This document shows positions 42,152 through 54,000 of a stretch of DNA of 64,000 nt, in pieces (position 1 is the stretch's first letter; the number at the start of each line of letters is the position of its first letter). Under the pieces are notes generated by a model that was not told the DNA's origin, did no database searches, and saw nothing but the letters and a program-made list of their open reading frames with translations. The DNA comes from an uncultured Acidobacteriia bacterium. Lineage in GTDB: Bacteria; Acidobacteriota; Terriglobia; Bryobacterales; Bryobacteraceae. A program made the position numbers and the translations under genes. Location: NCBI GenBank assembly GCA_903907865.1, contig CAIVPR010000126.1, forward strand, positions 124,001 through 188,000, in the 5' to 3' direction.

Positions 42152-45100
42152 TCACTCCCCCACCACCCGGATCGCCACCCTATTCATCAAATAAATCCGC
42201 AGTCCATCCGCCCAAATCGACCCCGTCGCCCTGACCGTAACGGCCCGGTCCTCCCGCACGACCTCCCGGATCCGAATCTCCGTCTCCATCTTCTTCGTAG
42301 TCGGGAACACCATGCCGCGGTACTTGAAGTCACCCTCCTCCACATACTCGAAGCGCGGATTCACAATCCCCGCGTCCAGCTTGTGGTACGACACATAGAA
42401 CTCCAGCGTCTGCATGATCGCCTCCAGCCCCAGCGACCCCGGCTGCACCGGGTCCTGGTAGAAGTGCGCCTTGAAGAACCACTGGTTCGGCAGCACGGTC
42501 TTTTCGGCCCGGATGATCTGGCCCTTTTCCGCGTCGCCCCACATGCCCGTGATCCGGTCGATCATCAGCAGATTCCCGGTCGGCATCAGCCGCTGCGGGG
42601 TCGCGCGCAGGTCCACTTGGAACGACGACGGCGCGGTATGCTCCGCCATTTCCTCGGGTGAAGCCGGAACGCCCACTTGGCGCGCCAGATGCTCCTTCTT
42701 GAAGTACCCGAAACTGGTGATCGAATCCAGCAGCGGCTTGCCGTCCAACGTCGTGTGGACCTCGAAGAACTGGATCGTCATGCCGCCCGACGAGTTCAAC
42801 TTCGTCATCCGCGACGTCGTCTTCAGCGTCTTCTTCGTCCCCGGCGCGGGCTTGGTAATGGGCCCGTGGATCGTCATCGTGCCGTCCAGATTGCGGAAAT
42901 ACACCGTCCGGTCCGAATGCAGCGCCGTCCCGCAATAGGACCCCAGCCATCCGCACGGCTGCAAAACCGACTCGATCAGCACGCCGAACGGCATCACAGG
43001 CGTCCCGTTCTGCTGATAGAACCACTCCGAGCCGTCCACATCCAACTCCGACGTGAACCACGCGCCCGGCTTCTCCACCCCGAATTCGCCATGCACCGAC
43101 GTCACACGCGTCACCAAATGGTACGGCGGCGAGGGCAGGCGCGGCAACTGGTACCCCTGATCGAACTTCGCGAACGGCGCACCCATCGCCAAGCTCGGCG
43201 GACCCACCGCGCAATGCAGCAGCGCCGTGTAGTCCTGCCGGACGCCGTTCATGATCGCGACCTCGGTGTTATCCACCGATTTCGGCATGTAATCCGGGTC
43301 GTCGTCATGCGGGAAGCCGGGGATCAGCTTCAAGCCGAGGCGGCGGCAGTGGAACGCCTTCAGGCCGTCCACCGTGCAGAGGACGTCGGCCCAGAGGATC
43401 GGCTCGTGGCCGGGCACGTACTCGTCGACGAAAACCTCGTAGTCGAGGATGCGTGACGACGGAATCGCCTGGCCGCGGCATTTCAGCACGTAATTCGTAT
43501 CTTGGACGACCTCGAAGCGCCAGCCGTCCCGGTAGATGGTCTCGCCGAGCGCCATCATGTAGAAGGCCATGGTCTGGATGCAGCCGTCGAACATGAGGGT
43601 GCCCGGCATGCAGGGGTCGTCCTTGAAGTGCGGGTCGAAGAACCAGTTGTCGGGACGGAGCGGCATGCGGGCCTTCAGGTAGCCGCGCTTCCAAGCGCCT
43701 CCATTGAAGTCGAGGTCGAGCACTTCCTCGAACAGCAGGTTCTTGCCTGTGGAGAAGCCGGGGCCGCGTTGGTGCGCGCCCGCAAATTCAAAGCCGTCGC
43801 CGAAGCATTCCCAGGCGTTGCCGATGGCGGCTTCGCGGAGCTGGTCGATGGTGAAGCGCTTGCGGACGTTCTTGACGAACGGGGTGGGGAGGACGGCGTT
43901 CGGAGTGGGCTCGGAGGCTGCGGGGTCCCAGAGGACGCCGTTGGATCCGGCCAATTCCTCGTCGGTGAAGAAGCCGGCCTGGCCGTTGCGCACGGAAAGG
44001 CGGGTTTTGCCGTTGACGCGGGTGTCGGAGTGGAAGAAGAAGAGGCGGACCGGGCCCTGTTTGGCGTGGCGGTCGATGTGGATTTCGTGGCAGAGGGTGT
44101 CGCCCGCGACCGGCGCGCCGCCGTGGAAGGTGAGTTCGCAGCCGAGGAGACGGTAGATGCGGTCGCCCTTCATTTCGAAGTCGACGCCGAGCCAAGAGAT
44201 GAGGAGGAGGTCGGCCTGGCCGGATTCGACGAGCATGCCGGGGGAGACGCGGTCGCGGAAGACGAACCACTTGTCGGAGGTGAGGTCGGTTTCGGTGTGG
44301 ATGGCACCGGTGCCCATGCTCAACGGGGTGGCGTCGACGGAAACGACGCGGTCAGCCAGCAGCAGCGGGGGCATGGGCATGCGGACCACGCGGCGGAACT
44401 TGTCGATGGGGGCGAATTCGGGTCCGAGGATGGCCGAGACCGGGCCGGAGGCGATGGCTTCGAGGTCCTGGCGGGTCATCCAGATCTTGTGCTCGGACTT
44501 GGACGCGGCGGGGACGGGCATGGCAGGGGCTGGAGCCGGAGGCGCGGCCTGGACAACGGGGGCGGCCTTAACTGCCGGGGTTGGGACTACCGGCGCTTGG
44601 ACCACCGGGGCCGTCAGGACCCCGGTCGGCGCGACGTACGACACCGGGGCGGCACCGGTCGCCGCGACATAGGCGCGCTGCGAGATCGCGAGGAAGTCGG
44701 CGTGCGCCGAAGCCCCGGTCTTGGCGAATTCCATGTGGGCGCGGGTCAACGCGGCGGCGTGCTGCTCAAACAGGGACGGGTTGGCGAAAGTGGGTTGTGT
44801 GGACACGATGGGTGTGGGGGGGACAACAACAACAACAATAGGTTCAGGTTGCGGTGGAGCCGGAGGCCGGGGTATCGAAACCGGCGCGGCGTGGGCAGGG
44901 AACGTCAGGCGCTTGCCCGGAGGGGGCGTTTGCCGACGCTGCGGCCGGTCGAAATACTGCAGCAGCGACGGGTCAATCTGCCCGATGGCGTTCTTCGCCT
45001 GTTGCAGCGAATCGGCGGACATCAGGTCGTAGGAGACGGCCAAGTGCGGGCGGTCGCCCAAAATCCGGCGGATCGACGCCGAACAGCCGCCTTGCGGACC

Positions 45101-48019
45101 GTGTTCCAGGAAGATCCGGATGCCGTCGGCGTAGGCCTGTTCGATGAGCGCCGGGAAATCGAGCGGCTTCAGCGCTTGGCCGGTGAGGGCGTCGGCGACG
45201 AGGTCTCGGGTCGGGGTATATGCGTTGCCGAAAGCGTGGGCGTAGTACCGGACACCGGCAGGGGCAACGGTTTCGCGCGAGTGGACCGCGCGCCAAGTGT
45301 CGCGCCAAGGGGCGAATTCGGGCGTGTGGATGACCAGGTCGTAGTGGATGCGCTGGGACTTGCCCTTCGGCAGCGAATCGACCATACCGGCAACCACATA
45401 CTCGCCGGGACCATTGATGGAAGTCAGTCGCAGGCCGGGATTCGCGGCCAAGATCTCACGGAGTTCGGGCTCGGAAACCGCCAGACGCCAAGTCTGCCAG
45501 CCTTGTTCCGCCATGGACTCGAAAATCCGGCAGGCCTCGAACTCGTCGTGGAAGTTGTCGATGTCGCGCCAAGCTCCTAGCGCCGCGATGCCATTGGTCT
45601 CGCCGGAACTGACCCCGATCACGGCGGCGGGCCGCAACCCGAGCACGTTCAGGGAGAAACTGGCGTGGAACTGGCTGAGGAACGACGCGCCCCAGAGCGT
45701 CTGGTACGGGCCCGGCTTTTCAGTGGACTCGTCGTACAGCCACTGGGCGGAAGCGGCGACGGTCGGCATGCGCTCGACCACGTCGGCCACAACCTCCGGG
45801 AACGAGGTGACGAAACTGCGGCCCGAGCCCTTGTAGGCGGCTGCGGCACCGGGGAAAACGAAGGCGAGGTCGGGCCGGATGGCACCGGAACGCCGGGCCA
45901 CCGGGGGCGCGCTCAGGGTGACGGCAGCAGCGCCCATCCTTACTGTATGGGTGGTGGAAACGAGACTGGGTTTGTTTTGTTGCGCGAGTTGCGCGGCGAC
46001 CCGCAGTGCCCCTACGGCGGCATGGACATAGCCGAACAGCGGTGAAACGTTGTCGGGGACGGAGGGATTGGCGGTGTCGGACCCATCGATCAGGGCGAGG
46101 ATCTCGTCGCCCGCCGCAACCGCGTCGTCGAGGCGCTTCAACACGAAGAACGCGCCCCCGTCGCCCGCCGGGAGGGGCAGGGCGGTCCGGTGGACGATTT
46201 CGCAGGAAAGGTCGGCGGCACCGGCGATGGCGGCGTCGATTTCACCGGCGGCCAGGGCGCGCGCGGCGAGTCGCAGTGCGACCAAGCCCGAAACTTCCTC
46301 GGACATGACGGCGAAACTGGGCCCGCGGAAGTCGTAGCGGCTCGAAATGCGGTTGGCGACGATATTCGCGAGGCGTCCGAGGACGGCTGCGGGAGTGAGC
46401 TCGGGGCAGACCTCGTGGTTGCCCGTGCGCCAGCGGAGGCCGTAACGACCGACTTCGGCATCCACCGTCATCCCCGCAAAGACGCCTGTTCGGGCATGGG
46501 GAAGGGGGCCGGTTTTCGAGATCGCCTCGGCGGCGGCCTGCATCGCAAGGATCTGCTGGGGCAGCGCTTGGACGAGGTCGTTCGGCGGGAACCCGAGATT
46601 CTTCATTTCCAGCGCAAGGGTAGCGGTTTCGGAATCCAGCGGGGTCCCGGCGGCGATGGCGGCCTGGAATGCGTCGGAACCCTCGGTCTTACCGGCCACG
46701 ACGCCTACGGAAACGATGGCGATCCTGGGTTTAGCGGTCGCGCTGGGCGCAGCCGTCGGAAGCGGGGAGATGTATTCCTCCAGAATCAGGTGGCCATTAT
46801 TACCGCCGAATCCGAAGGCGCTCAACGCCGCGCGTCGGGGACCGTTCGACTCCCATGGTTCATTGGCGGCCAAAACGCGGAAAGGCGAGTGCGCCAGTTC
46901 CGGGTTGACCGGCGCTCCGGCAACATGCAGCGTCCCGGGGCGGGTCTTGGCCTCCATTGCGGCCATGATTTTGAATAGTCCAGCCATGGCGGCGGCGGTG
47001 ATGGGGTGCCCGATATTCGATTTCACCGATCCGATGGGCACGTTCTTGAGACCCGCATAGACCTTGCCGGTGCTACGGAGTTCGCAGCCGTCGCCGACCG
47101 GGGTCCCCGTGGCGTGGCATTCCAATAAGGATATGTCGGCGGGGCTCAGGCCCGAGAGAGCGTAGGCGTTGCGAATGACGGTTTCCTGGCCGGATTCGGA
47201 AGGGGTGAGGAGTCCTGCGGTACGACCGTCGTTGCCGATCCCGATGGCCCGGATCACGGCGAGGATCTTATCGCCATCGCGTTCGGCGTCGCGGAGTCGT
47301 TTGAGGAGCGCGAAACCGGCACCTTCGGAGGGCAGGAGGCCGTCGGCTCCGGCGTGGAATGGGCGGCTTTGTCCGGTCGGGCTGACCGCGTGGAGGGTGT
47401 GGAAGCCGATGTGGAGGTAGAGGTCGTCGGAGCGGTTAACGGAACCGGCGAGCATGAGGTCGGCGCGACCGTCGTGCAGGGCGTCGCAGGCCAGTTTGAG
47501 GGCGTAGATGCCGGATGCGCAGGCCCCATCTAGGGCGAAACCGCCGAGACCGAGGCCCAGGGCGCTGGCGACGGTGTGGACGGCGTGGCCCGCCATGAAG
47601 CGGTTTTCCGGCGCAACCCAATTCTCGACGCCGAGCCAGACGTTTTCAGCGTACTGGGCGAGGCTTTCGGAGGGCAGTCCGAGGACTCCGGCGACGACTC
47701 CGGTGCGTGACGGGAGCTGGGTAAGTCCCGATTCGCGAATGGCCTCGCGGGCGCAGTAGACGAGCCACTGGGTCATGACGTCGTACTTTTCGAGCGCCGG
47801 GTCCGGGTTGACGAAGCCGTAGACGTAGCCGCCCTTGTCCGTGGGGCATGTTTCCGGGCCCTCGCGGACGACTTCGGAGACAGGTTTGCGCCAGCGGTCG
47901 GGCGGGCAGCTGGTGACCGCGTCCACGTTGCCGAGGACGAGGTCACTGAACTGGCCGGGGGTGAGTGCGCCGGGGAAGACGCAGCCCCGGCCGATGATTG
48001 CGATGGGCTCGAACGGCAT
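42152..48019 (-). CDS. PfaC-like polyketide/PUFA-type synthase subunit (KS-CLF-AT-DH-DH)
   Basis: A 1955-residue protein. KS (about 1-415): Cys167 ('LDGACASG'), His302 ('CHATGTPVGD') and His338 ('SNIGHPITA') form the triad. A shortened second KS-like domain (about 430-690) lacks the Cys ('PSFAVMSEEVSG') and looks like a chain-length factor. An AT-like domain (about 710-1000) has 'GVSSGETNG' in place of GHSxG. An Ala/Pro linker (about 1010-1175) precedes two FabA-type hot-dog dehydratase regions: DH1 with 'DPHFKDDPCMPGTLMFDG' and DH2 with 'FKAHFYQDPVQPGSLGLEAIMQT'. This is the PfaC layout with an added AT. It would make a secondary lipid with the upstream gene; the product is unknown. Confidence 0.85.
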   Translation of the reverse strand: MPFEPIAIIGRGCVFPGALTPGQFSDLVLGNVDAVTSCPPDRWRKPVSEVVREGPETCPTDKGGYVYGFVNPDPALEKYDVMTQWLVYCAREAIRESGLTQLPSRTGVVAGVLGLPSESLAQYAENVWLGVENWVAPENRFMAGHAVHTVASALGLGLGGFALDGACASGIYALKLACDALHDGRADLMLAGSVNRSDDLYLHIGFHTLHAVSPTGQSRPFHAGADGLLPSEGAGFALLKRLRDAERDGDKILAVIRAIGIGNDGRTAGLLTPSESGQETVIRNAYALSGLSPADISLLECHATGTPVGDGCELRSTGKVYAGLKNVPIGSVKSNIGHPITAAAMAGLFKIMAAMEAKTRPGTLHVAGAPVNPELAHSPFRVLAANEPWESNGPRRAALSAFGFGGNNGHLILEEYISPLPTAAPSATAKPRIAIVSVGVVAGKTEGSDAFQAAIAAGTPLDSETATLALEMKNLGFPPNDLVQALPQQILAMQAAAEAISKTGPLPHARTGVFAGMTVDAEVGRYGLRWRTGNHEVCPELTPAAVLGRLANIVANRISSRYDFRGPSFAVMSEEVSGLVALRLAARALAAGEIDAAIAGAADLSCEIVHRTALPLPAGDGGAFFVLKRLDDAVAAGDEILALIDGSDTANPSVPDNVSPLFGYVHAAVGALRVAAQLAQQNKPSLVSTTHTVRMGAAAVTLSAPPVARRSGAIRPDLAFVFPGAAAAYKGSGRSFVTSFPEVVADVVERMPTVAASAQWLYDESTEKPGPYQTLWGASFLSQFHASFSLNVLGLRPAAVIGVSSGETNGIAALGAWRDIDNFHDEFEACRIFESMAEQGWQTWRLAVSEPELREILAANPGLRLTSINGPGEYVVAGMVDSLPKGKSQRIHYDLVIHTPEFAPWRDTWRAVHSRETVAPAGVRYYAHAFGNAYTPTRDLVADALTGQALKPLDFPALIEQAYADGIRIFLEHGPQGGCSASIRRILGDRPHLAVSYDLMSADSLQQAKNAIGQIDPSLLQYFDRPQRRQTPPPGKRLTFPAHAAPVSIPRPPAPPQPEPIVVVVVPPTPIVSTQPTFANPSLFEQHAAALTRAHMEFAKTGASAHADFLAISQRAYVAATGAAPVSYVAPTGVLTAPVVQAPVVPTPAVKAAPVVQAAPPAPAPAMPVPAASKSEHKIWMTRQDLEAIASGPVSAILGPEFAPIDKFRRVVRMPMPPLLLADRVVSVDATPLSMGTGAIHTETDLTSDKWFVFRDRVSPGMLVESGQADLLLISWLGVDFEMKGDRIYRLLGCELTFHGGAPVAGDTLCHEIHIDRHAKQGPVRLFFFHSDTRVNGKTRLSVRNGQAGFFTDEELAGSNGVLWDPAASEPTPNAVLPTPFVKNVRKRFTIDQLREAAIGNAWECFGDGFEFAGAHQRGPGFSTGKNLLFEEVLDLDFNGGAWKRGYLKARMPLRPDNWFFDPHFKDDPCMPGTLMFDGCIQTMAFYMMALGETIYRDGWRFEVVQDTNYVLKCRGQAIPSSRILDYEVFVDEYVPGHEPILWADVLCTVDGLKAFHCRRLGLKLIPGFPHDDDPDYMPKSVDNTEVAIMNGVRQDYTALLHCAVGPPSLAMGAPFAKFDQGYQLPRLPSPPYHLVTRVTSVHGEFGVEKPGAWFTSELDVDGSEWFYQQNGTPVMPFGVLIESVLQPCGWLGSYCGTALHSDRTVYFRNLDGTMTIHGPITKPAPGTKKTLKTTSRMTKLNSSGGMTIQFFEVHTTLDGKPLLDSITSFGYFKKEHLARQVGVPASPEEMAEHTAPSSFQVDLRATPQRLMPTGNLLMIDRITGMWGDAEKGQIIRAEKTVLPNQWFFKAHFYQDPVQPGSLGLEAIMQTLEFYVSYHKLDAGIVNPRFEYVEEGDFKYRGMVFPTTKKMETEIRIREVVREDRAVTVRATGSIWADGLRIYLMNRVAIRVVGE

Positions 48020-48040
48020 CCTGGATTCCGGGATAGTTCG

Positions 48041-51000
48041 TTACACCAGCGGGTGGCCGAGGACGATCTCGACCTCGCTGTCAGCCCCGCTGAGGATCTC
48101 ATCGACGAACAACTCCGCGCCTTCCTCGATGCCGAGCAGTTTGATCCCGTTCTGCGCGAAGTGCTTGCGCAGACCAGGTGTCACCATGCCACCGTCCCAC
48201 GGGCCCCAATTCAGGCTCTTCACGCGCGTGCCTTTCCCAGCCTTGGATTGCGCGACGCGGTTCAGAACCTCGTTCGCCATCGCGTATGCAGCTTGGCCGG
48301 TGTTGCCTGTGCGCGCCGCGACAGACGAGAACATGCAGAGGAACTTCAACTTGTCGGAAGCCGTCGCGTCGAGCAGCGCTTCGAGCCCCTCCACCTTGGT
48401 GGAGAAAACGGCTTCGAATTTGTCGGGCGTAAGTTCCGTCAGAAGCTTGTCGGCCAGCACGCCAGCACCGTGGACGATCCCGGCGACCGGGCCCCAGTCC
48501 TTGCGAACTTGGTCGAGAGCCTGCGAGACTTCCGCGGCCTTGCGGATGTCGAGCGCGACGTAACGGGCTTCGGCTCCGGCAGTTTGGAATCCGGCGAGCA
48601 CTTCGCGCACTTCGCGTGATGCGATCACCTGCGACACCTTCTTACCTACGGCAGCGGGCGAGGCCGATTCGCCGCGCGACTTGGCGTCGGCGATGAAGGC
48701 CTGCTTGAGTTCCGATTCGGTCGTCTTCCCCGCGCAGAAGGCGGGCTCGTCGGCGATGGGCGTCCGTCCTAGCAGGACGTAGCGTCCCCCGGCCCGGCGC
48801 GCGAGGTGGATCAAGGATTGGGCCGTCACGCCCCGGGCTCCGCCGGAAGCGACGATGACGGCATCCTTGGCGAGACCAAGGTCCGACCCTGAGGCCGGGC
48901 CGAAGGTGGTTTCAACGGCAACCCGTTCGTTGCGGGCCCCGAGGCCGACTTCCAGTTCCTTGCCGCCGTTCAGAAGCTCGTTGAGCAGCGCTTGGGCGAT
49001 GGTGTGCGGCGTACGGCCGGCGAGGTCGATGTCGATAGCCTTCACCTTCGCCTTGGGCCACTCGATGGCAGCGGTCTTGGCGAGGGCGGACAGGCCGCCG
49101 GCCCAGGCGCGGTCATCCTTAGGAGCGAAACTGCCGCCGGTGTCCTGCACGGTCACGAAGACTCCGCCTTCGGCCGAAAGGACCGGGGCAATGGCGTGGG
49201 CTGTGCGGTAGGCCTGCTCGTTGGCGGCGACGGCCTGCTCACGGTTTTCGAAGGGGCGGATGCCGGACAGGCAGATCACGGCGCGCATTCCGCCGGGGAT
49301 TTCGTCCACAACTGCGGCCTCGAAGCCGCGGACGATGAGAAGTTCGCTGAGGGCGTCGGCAATGCCCATTCCGTCGTCAGTGATGGTCACGGAGCCGATG
49401 GATTCGTCGAGGATCGAGTGGCCGGTTGCGGCGGCGGGACGGGTGTGGAGCACTTGGCGGAGTCCGGTGGGAGCGGGTTGGGGCGCTGTCGCGGCGGAGG
49501 GAGTTGGGGTGGGGGCCGGTGAGCCGGCCCCCAGGTAGTTGGCGATGTCGGCGATGGTGCGGAGCGGCCCGAGTTCGGCCATGTCCGGCTCGTTCATGCC
49601 GGGGACTTTCTCGATCATGGCGGCGAAGATTTCCACGCGCTTGATCGAGTCGATGCCGAGGTCGGCTTCGAGCGCCATGTCGGGGTTCAGCATGTCGACT
49701 GGGTAGCCGGTTTTGTCGGCAATCACGTCGATCAGGACTGCTGTGTAGTTGACGGATGGGGCGGTGGGGGCTGCCGCGACGGGGGCCACGGCCGGAGCGG
49801 GAGATCCAGCCCCGAGGTAGTTGGCGATGTCGGCGATGGTGCGGAGTGGCCCGAGTTCGGCCATGTCCGGCTCTTTCATGCCGGGGACCTTTTCGATCAT
49901 GGCGGCAAAGATTTCGACGCGCTTGATGGAGTCAATGCCGAGGTCGGCTTCCAGGGCCATGTCGGGATTCAGCATGTCAACGGGATAGCCTGTCTTGTCG
50001 GCGATCACGTCGATCAGAACTGCGGTGTAGTTGACGGATCGGGCGGCGGGTATCGCCACCACCGGTGTGGAGGCCGCTGCCGGGGCAGGAGATCCAGCCC
50101 CGAGGTAGTTGGCGATGTCGGCGATGGTGCGGAGCGGCCCGAGTTCGGCCATGTCCGGCTCTTTCATGCCCGGAACCTTCTCGATCATGGCGGCGAAGAT
50201 CTCGACGCGCTTGATGGAGTCGATGCCGAGGTCGGCTTCGAGGGCCATGTCCGGGTTCAGCATGTCCACGGGATAGCCGGTTTTGTCGGCGATCACGTCG
50301 ATTAGGACGGCGGTATAGTTGACGGACGGGGCGGCGGGTTTTGCAGGCGCTGGTGCGGGTGTCGCCGCGACCGGAGCCGGAGAACTGGCACCCAGGTAGT
50401 TGGCGATGTCCGCGATAGTCCGCAACGGGCCAAGTTCGGCCATATCCGGTTCCTTCATGCCTGGAACCTTTTCGATCATGGCGGCGAAGATCTCGACGCG
50501 CTTGATGGAGTCGATGCCGAGGTCGGCTTCGAGGGCCATGTCCGGGTTCAGCATGTCTACGGGATAGCCGGTTTTGTCGGCGATCACGTCTAGGAGGACG
50601 GCGGTGTAGTTGACGGTCGGGGCGGCGAGTTTCGAAGGCGCTGCCACAGTCGCGGCCACCGGGGCGGGGGAACTGGCACCGAGGTAGTTGGCGATGTCGG
50701 CGATGGTGCGGAGCGGGCCGAGCTCGGCCATGTCCGGCTCTTTCATGCCGGGAACTTTCTCGATCATGGCGGCGAAGATCTCGACGCGCTTGATCGAGTC
50801 GATGCCGAGGTCGGCTTCGAGGGCCATGTCGGGGTTGAGCATGTCGACGGGATAGCCGGTTTTGTCGGCGATTACGTCGAGGAGCACGGTGGTGTAGTTG
50901 ACTGCGGCTTTCGCGGCGGCGACTGGCGCGGGATTGGGGGCTTGCGGCGCGGGTGGCGCAGCGACCGGGGCTTTTGAGACTGGAGCGGGAACGGCGGCGG

Positions 51001-54000
51001 CAACGGGCGGTGGTGGTGCTGGGGCAGTCGGAGGTACGGTTACTGCCGCCTGAAAGGCGGCTGCAGGCAAGAATGCCTGCCCCACAGCTGGTGCCGGGGT
51101 GATAGGTGCTGGAGCGACGCCGGCGGTGCGGGCGACAGGGGTGCCGAGTGCTGCCAGATACGCCCCTTCGATCGTCTTCAGGTAGTCTTCATGCGCCTTC
51201 GCCAAGCTCGACTGCCATCCGAAATGGGCCTGGGAGATCGATTCCTGGAAGACCCGATACAGGTCGGTCGCGTTGTTGGGTGTAGTTGTCGGGGCGGACA
51301 TTTGCGGGGCGATAGGTTTGGGTGTTGGCGGCGCTACTGGCGCTGGAGCGGGTGCCGGAGCGGCGGCGACGGGCGGCGGCGGAGTTGGTTTCGGGGCTTC
51401 GACAGCCTTTGCGACGACCACCGGTGCCGCTGCTACCGGTGCAACGACCACGGCCTTGACCACAGGCTTCGGCAGCGCCGCAGCGCCACCAGCCGGTGGG
51501 TACGGGCGGCCATAGTTGCCGCCATTGATCTTCACAACGAATTTCGGAGCCGGACCCGGCTCGGGCAGAATATCGTGCTGCTTACGCAGGTCCGCCCAGT
51601 TCATCGGGACTCCCTGCACAGCCAACTGGCCCAATCCATGCCACAGCGCGGTCACGCCGTTTGTCCCCTGGCGGTCGAGCGAGATCGCCGTGAACGGCCG
51701 ATCCCCCAAAATGCTCTTTACCAGCGACGACAGCACGGCCGACGGACCCACTTCCACGAAAGTTCGGACCCCATCCTCGTACATCTTCTCCACCATTTCA
51801 TGGAAGCGGACGGAGCTGGCAACTTGGTCGGCCAGACGGTCGCGCATCAGAGACGGTGCGGTCGGGTGCAGGTCGCCGTCAAAGTTGGCGTAGAACGGAA
51901 GTGTCGCCTCGGAGAGATAGCAATCCTCCAGATGCGCGCGGAACGCCCCGGCGGCGGGCGCGACCAGCGGCGAATGGAACGCCGTCGATACCGGCAGCCG
52001 CACCACCGTGTTGCCGCGCTCCTTGAAGCGCAACTCGGCTTCCGCGATGGCGGTCACGGTGCCCGAAAGCACCGTCTGGGTCGGGCTATTACGATTTGCC
52101 ACGGAGACATCGACGCCCCATTCGGTCAGCATCGCCTGTGTCTGGTCGGCTCCGTCGCGGACCGACAGCATCGCACCGGGAACGCTGGACGCCAAGGCCA
52201 TCAACTCGCCGCGTTTGCGGGCGATGCCGACCATTGTGTCCAGATCCGTCCCACCCGACGCGTACAGCGCCGTGATTTCGCCGAAGCTGTGCCCTCCGAC
52301 GCAGTCCGGGCTCACGCCCAGCGTCGTCAGGATGTTCAGAATTGCCACGCTGGCGGTGCCGATGGCGGGTTGCGCCCATTCGGTCTGCCGCAGGGTGGCG
52401 GCTTGGGCGTTGCGGTCGGCGTCCGAATAAACGGGCTGCGGGAAGACGGCCTCGCCCAGCCACGGCGCACCGTCCCAAGCGGCGCGGGCTTCCTGGAAGG
52501 CCATCGAGATGTCGGAGGTCATGCCGACGTACTGGCTGCCCTGGCCGGGGAACAGGAACGCGGTCGTGCCCGTCGGCTTGGTGGAACCCGAATAGACGCC
52601 GGGCATGGCGCGGTTGGCCGGATCCAGCTTCTTTCTCAGATCCGCGACGTTTTCGGCGACGGCAGCCATCCGGAAGGGCGCGGCGGCGTCGAACGAAACC
52701 TGCGATTCGCGGGCCTGTAGGGGGAAATTGTGGTCCGTGACCTTGCCTGCCAGCGCCTTGCAACGGGAATCGAGATCGGCCTGGCTGCTGCCGGAAACGG
52801 TGAATAGTTCCGAGGCCGCGTTCCAATGCTGTGGCGGACGCACGCCGGGGCCGTCATATTCCTCCATCGCAACGTGGAAATTGGTGCCACCGAAACCGAA
52901 CGAGCTGATCGAGGCGCGACGCGGGTAATCCGCCGGGCGCACCCACGGCCGGGTCTTGGTATTCAGATAGAACGGGCTGCTGCCAATGTTGATCTTCGGA
53001 TTCGGCTGGTCCACCTTGATTGTGGGCGGCAGAATCCGGTGGTGCAGCGACATGGTCGCCTTGAACAGGCTGGCGGCACCGGCGGCGGCCTTGGTGTGGC
53101 CAATCTGCGACTTCACCGAGCCCAACGCGCACCACTGCTTCTCCTCGGATGCTTCCGAGAACACTTGGCGGAGGCCTTCGAACTCGGCCGCGTCGCCCGC
53201 AACCGTGCCCGTGCCGTGCGCTTCCACCATCCCGACCGTTTCGGGACCGTAACCGGCCGACTCGTAGCAGCGGCGCAACGCCTTGGCTTGTCCTTCGGGG
53301 ACCGGCGCGTAGATCGACTTCGAGCGCCCGTCCGACGACGACCCGAGACCGCGGATTACCGCATAGATCCGGTTGCCGTCGCGTTCGGCGTCTTCGAGGC
53401 GGCGCAGGGCGAACAGCGAAACACCTTCGCCTAGGATGGTGCCGTCGGCCTTGTCCGAGAACGGCCGGCAATCGCCCGACTTCGAGAGCGCTGGGGTTTT
53501 GGAGAATGCCACGAACATCGGCGCGTCGTTGAAGGTGTCCGCGCCGCCGGTGATGACGAGGTCGGAGTGGCCCAGGTGCAGTTCGTCCACGGCCATCGCG
53601 AGCGCCGAAAGCGAGCTGGCGCAGGCGGCGTCGATCACACAGTTGGTGCCGCCGAGGTTGAACCGGTTAGCGATGCGGCCTGCGACCACGTTCCCGAGCA
53701 GTCCGGGGAAGGTGTTTTCCTGCCACGGGACGTAGGAATTGGTGATGCGGTCGCAGATTTGCTTGGCTTCTTCCTCGACCACGCCGGATTCGCGCAGGGC
53801 CTTCATCCAGACGCCACGTTGGAGGCGGCAGGTCACGTTGAGGAAGAGCTGTTGGCCGGAGGTGACGCCGAGGATGACGCTGGCGCGCTCGCGGTTCAGC
53901 TCGGTGAACTGGTTTTTCATCGCGTCGTCGAGGACCTGGCGGGCGGCGATGAGGGCGAGGAGCTGGCAGGTGTCGGTGGCGGCGATGGCGGTGGGCTGGA

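Noticed and set aside
43502-45580. Plus-strand ORF of 692 codons
   Set aside because: Antisense shadow of the PfaC-like gene; no domain and biased composition.
49530-50905. Repeats considered as a CRISPR or mobile repeat array
   Set aside because: They are in frame, about 280 bp long and code for ACP domains.
51191-52720. Plus-strand ORF of 509 codons
   Set aside because: Shadow of the AT region of the PfaA-like gene; Arg-rich and without domains.
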